NCBI GenBank assembly: GCA_019312705.1
Contig: JAFDCW010000135.1
Span: forward strand, 1 to 8,431
DNA length: 8,431 nucleotides
DNA from: Deltaproteobacteria bacterium
GTDB lineage: Bacteria > Myxococcota > Polyangia > Polyangiales > B10-G4
Reading direction: 5' to 3'
Shown here: positions 5,581-8,431 of the stretch, in pieces
Layout of the letters: every line of letters begins with the position of its first letter
Position numbering within the stretch: the stretch's first letter is position 1
Position numbers and translations under genes: made by a program
Notes under the pieces: model-generated
The model's database searches: none
Seen by the model: the letters and a program-made list of their open reading frames with translations, nothing else
Told to the model about the DNA's origin: nothing

Positions 5581-8431
5581 ATGCCCCGCAGCAAGACCAA
5601 TGGCAGCACTCGCGGTACTGCGCCCCGAACGCCGGCCCCGCGATCGGCCAAGCGGCCCCAACGGCCGCCGCGAGCGAAGGAGCCCGACGCCATCGAGGTT
5701 TTCGAGGCCCGCGAGCACAACCTCGACATCGACTATCTAACGTTCCCAAAGCATCAGCTCGTCTGCTTCACCGGGGTGAGCGGCTCGGGCAAGTCGAGCC
5801 TAGCCTTCGATACCCTCTATGCCGAAGGCCAACGGCGCTACGTCGAAAGCCTCAGCGCCTACGCCCGGCAGTTTCTCGGCCGTCTCGAGCGCCCGAACGT
5901 CGAACGCCTCCGGGGCCTGTCGCCGACGATCGCCATCGAGCAGAAGAGCGCCTCGAGCAACCCGCGCAGCACAGTCGGCACCATCACCGAACTCTACGAC
6001 TACCTGCGCGTGCTCTATGCCCGAGCCGGGGTCCAGCATTGCCACGAGTGCGGCAAGGTCGTCCGAGGTTCGAGCACCGACGAGATCGTGTCCGAGATCT
6101 TGGCGCTCCCGGACAAGACCCGGTTGATGGTCCTCGCGCCCCTCGTCACCCACCGCAAGGGAGAGTTCCGGGACATCTTCGAAGACCTACGACAAAAGGG
6201 CTTCATTCGAGTCCGGGTCGACGGCGAGGTGCATCGCCTCGACGCTGCGCCAACGCTCGACAAGAAGAAGAAGCACAACGTCGAATTGGTCGTCGACCGC
6301 ATCGCCGTTCGCGCCGGCGACCGCCAACGCATCACGGAGAGCATCGAGCAGGCCCTTTCGTCCGGGGGCGGCGAGGTGATGGTCCGGGAGCCCGACGGGG
6401 ACACCGAGCTGCGCTTCAGCGAGCGGCGCGCATGTTGCGGCCACGCCTTCCCGGAGTTGAGCCCCCAGAGCTTCTCGTTCAACAGCCCCCTCGGCATGTG
6501 CCCCGGGTGCAACGGCCTCGGCACCCGCCTCGAGGTCGACCCGGACAAGGTGATCGCCGACCCCAGCCTGTCGATCCGGGACGGCGCCATCGCTCCGTGG
6601 CGCAACAGCATGGGGCGCGGTGAGGGCTGGACCTTCCGCACCATCGACGCAATGGCCAAAGCGACCAAGGTCGACCTCGACACGCCGTGGAAGAAGCTCA
6701 CCAAGGCCAAGCAACGGCAGGTCCTCTTCGGCCTCAAGAGCAAGCGCATCCGCGTGACCTGGGGCGACGAAAAGAAGGGCAACCACGGCAGCTGGGGGGT
6801 GCGCTTCGAGGGCATCCTCAACCGCATCTTGCGCCTGTACCAATCGACGACGTCGCAGCAGATGCGCGACCACTACATGAAGTATATGTCCGAGCTGCCT
6901 TGCGATGCGTGCGATGGCAAACGCCTCCGCCCCGAGAGCCTCGCAGTCCGGGTCGCCAAAAAGGGCGTGGCCGACGTGACGTCGATGACCGTCATCGACG
7001 CGCACCACCACTTCGCGAACCTGGCGCTCACGGGCAACGCCGCGAAGATCGCCGAGGGTGTGCTCCGGGAGGTGCAGAGCCGATTGCGCTTCCTCCTCGA
7101 CGTCGGCCTCGAATACCTGACGCTCGACCGCGCCGGGCCCACCCTGAGCGGGGGCGAGGCCCAGCGCATCCGCCTCGCGAGCCAGCTCGGGCCCGAACTC
7201 TCGGGGGTGATGTACGTGCTCGACGAACCGAGCATCGGCCTGCACGCCCGGGACAACCTCCGCCTGGTCCGCACCCTCCTGCACCTGCGCGATCTCGGCA
7301 ATACGGTGATCGTCGTCGAGCACGACGAAGAGACCATCCGCGCCGCCGACCACGTGGTCGACTTCGGCCCGGGGGCGGGGCACCTCGGGGGGAGGGTCGT
7401 ATTCAACGGCACGCCCGAGGAGCTCGTCACCAGCGACGAGAGCCTCACCGGGCAATATCTTTCCGGCGCGCGGCAAATCGAAGCGCCGAAGGCTCGGCGC
7501 GAACCGTCCAGCATGGTGGCGGTCCGGGGTGCGCGGCTGCACAACCTCGACGGCCTCGACGTCGACATTCCCCTCGGCGTGTTTTGCGCTGTGACTGGCG
7601 TGAGCGGCGCCGGGAAGAGCTCCCTGATCAACGGCATCCTCCTGCCAGCGGTCAGCCGAGCCCTCTCGGACGGCGCAAAGACCGGCCCCGGATTTGAGAG
7701 CATCGACGGCCTCGGGGCCGTCAACCGGGTCATCGCCATCAATCAGAAGCCCATCGGTCGGACCCCGCGCAGCAACCCGGGGACCTACACCAAGGCCTTC
7801 GACGAGGTACGCAAGGTCTTTGCCGGCCTGCCCGAAGCGCGGGCCCGGGGGTTCACGCCAGGGCGCTTCAGCTTCAACGTCAAAGGTGGGCGCTGCGAGT
7901 CGTGCCAGGGCGACGGCGTGGTGAAGGTCGAGATGCACTTCCTCTCGGACGTATACGTGCGGTGCGAGGTATGCGACGGGCACCGCTACAACGCCCAAAC
8001 CCTCACGGTGAAGTATAGGGGCTTCAGCGTCGCAGACGTCCTCGACCACTCGATCGATGATTGCCTCGCCCTCTTCGAGAACTTTCCCAAGCTCTCCCGA
8101 ATCCTACGCACCCTCGTCGACGTCGGCCTCGGCTACATCAAGCTGGGCCAACCGGCGCCGACCATGAGCGGCGGCGAGGCTCAGCGGGTCAAGCTCAGCC
8201 GAGAGCTCGGCAAGCGCGGCACGGGCAAGACGCTCTACGTGCTCGACGAGCCGACCACGGGGCTGCACTTCGCCGACATCGAGAAGCTCCTCGGCGTGCT
8301 CCAGACCCTGGTCGATGTCGGCAATACGGTCCTGGTCATCGAGCACAACCTCGACGTCGTGAAGTGCGCCGACTGGGTCATCGACCTCGGCCCCGACGGC
8401 GGCGCCGGGGGAGGCAAAGTGGTCGCCGAAG
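5581..8431 (+). CDS. uvrA: Excinuclease ABC subunit A (3' end beyond window)
   Basis: UvrA is the dimeric DNA-damage-sensing ATPase that loads UvrB in nucleotide excision repair. The window holds 950 codons without a stop; UvrA is usually about 940-960, and with the extra N-terminus roughly 30-40 are probably missing. Visible in order: a basic, proline-rich extension (1-35) absent from E. coli UvrA; Walker A GVSGSGKSS (65-73); the UvrB-binding domain (about 160-280, with RKGEF 192-196 and LDKKKKH 226-232), which marks true UvrA rather than UvrA2; zinc module 1 (285-310); signature LSGGEAQR (522-529) and Walker B VLDEPS (546-551); second Walker A GVSGAGKSS (673-681); the second zinc module C772/C775/C795/C798, intact; signature MSGGEAQR (862-869); Walker B VLDEPTTGLH (887-896); and switch histidine H922. 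Zinc module 1 is odd: it begins C285-C286-G-H rather than CxxC. The frame is open throughout. No SOS box was recognised upstream. Confidence 0.97.
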   Translation, partial: MPRSKTNGSTRGTAPRTPAPRSAKRPQRPPRAKEPDAIEVFEAREHNLDIDYLTFPKHQLVCFTGVSGSGKSSLAFDTLYAEGQRRYVESLSAYARQFLGRLERPNVERLRGLSPTIAIEQKSASSNPRSTVGTITELYDYLRVLYARAGVQHCHECGKVVRGSSTDEIVSEILALPDKTRLMVLAPLVTHRKGEFRDIFEDLRQKGFIRVRVDGEVHRLDAAPTLDKKKKHNVELVVDRIAVRAGDRQRITESIEQALSSGGGEVMVREPDGDTELRFSERRACCGHAFPELSPQSFSFNSPLGMCPGCNGLGTRLEVDPDKVIADPSLSIRDGAIAPWRNSMGRGEGWTFRTIDAMAKATKVDLDTPWKKLTKAKQRQVLFGLKSKRIRVTWGDEKKGNHGSWGVRFEGILNRILRLYQSTTSQQMRDHYMKYMSELPCDACDGKRLRPESLAVRVAKKGVADVTSMTVIDAHHHFANLALTGNAAKIAEGVLREVQSRLRFLLDVGLEYLTLDRAGPTLSGGEAQRIRLASQLGPELSGVMYVLDEPSIGLHARDNLRLVRTLLHLRDLGNTVIVVEHDEETIRAADHVVDFGPGAGHLGGRVVFNGTPEELVTSDESLTGQYLSGARQIEAPKARREPSSMVAVRGARLHNLDGLDVDIPLGVFCAVTGVSGAGKSSLINGILLPAVSRALSDGAKTGPGFESIDGLGAVNRVIAINQKPIGRTPRSNPGTYTKAFDEVRKVFAGLPEARARGFTPGRFSFNVKGGRCESCQGDGVVKVEMHFLSDVYVRCEVCDGHRYNAQTLTVKYRGFSVADVLDHSIDDCLALFENFPKLSRILRTLVDVGLGYIKLGQPAPTMSGGEAQRVKLSRELGKRGTGKTLYVLDEPTTGLHFADIEKLLGVLQTLVDVGNTVLVIEHNLDVVKCADWVIDLGPDGGAGGGKVVAE

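Noticed and set aside
6187..8049. Minus-strand open frame of 620 codons opposite uvrA
   Set aside because: It is a mirror of uvrA codon bias; the product is rich in Ala, Val, Asp and Glu with no family motif, while every UvrA motif is present on the other strand.

Overview
The window is GC-rich, with G or C in most third codon positions. It holds four protein-coding genes, two of them cut by the window edges. The proteins look like those of a free-living Gram-negative bacterium: an E. coli-type transhydrogenase alpha subunit, a SixA phosphatase, a full-featured UvrA, and a very large membrane protein with a 'fused MFS/spermidine synthase' half. The last type is common in Myxococcota, other former deltaproteobacteria and similar large-genome lineages. 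I take Myxococcota or a relative as a weak guess only. I see no RNA genes, insertion sequences, CRISPR arrays, phage genes or attachment sites.

Left half, minus strand. Positions 1-934 carry the first 311 codons of pntA, the alpha subunit of the proton-translocating NAD(P) transhydrogenase; the 3' end lies beyond the left edge. Upstream of it, in the same direction (4868 to 1098), is a 1256-codon gene for an unusual multi-pass membrane protein. Its N-terminal third is a PAP2/Aur1-type phosphatase or phosphotransferase module. Its remainder is an MFS-like membrane block followed by a spermidine-synthase-like Rossmann domain. The 163 bases between these two genes contain four short inverted repeats and a possible pntA promoter.

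Right half, plus strand. A 148-base divergent intergenic region containing a perfect 8-bp inverted repeat leads into sixA (5017-5499), a phosphohistidine phosphatase. After 81 bases comes uvrA (5581 to beyond the right edge), the damage-recognition ATPase of nucleotide excision repair. sixA and uvrA could be cotranscribed.

The four genes do not form an obvious single pathway: redox balance, a membrane enzyme of unknown substrate, phosphorelay control and DNA repair. The item most worth following is the PAP2 / spermidine-synthase-like fusion. It joins a predicted lipid-phosphate active site to a Rossmann transferase domain that lacks the aminopropyltransferase catalytic aspartates, so it may be an unrecognised membrane lipid-modifying enzyme. 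The second point is UvrA, where the CxxC pair opening the first zinc module appears as two adjacent cysteines.
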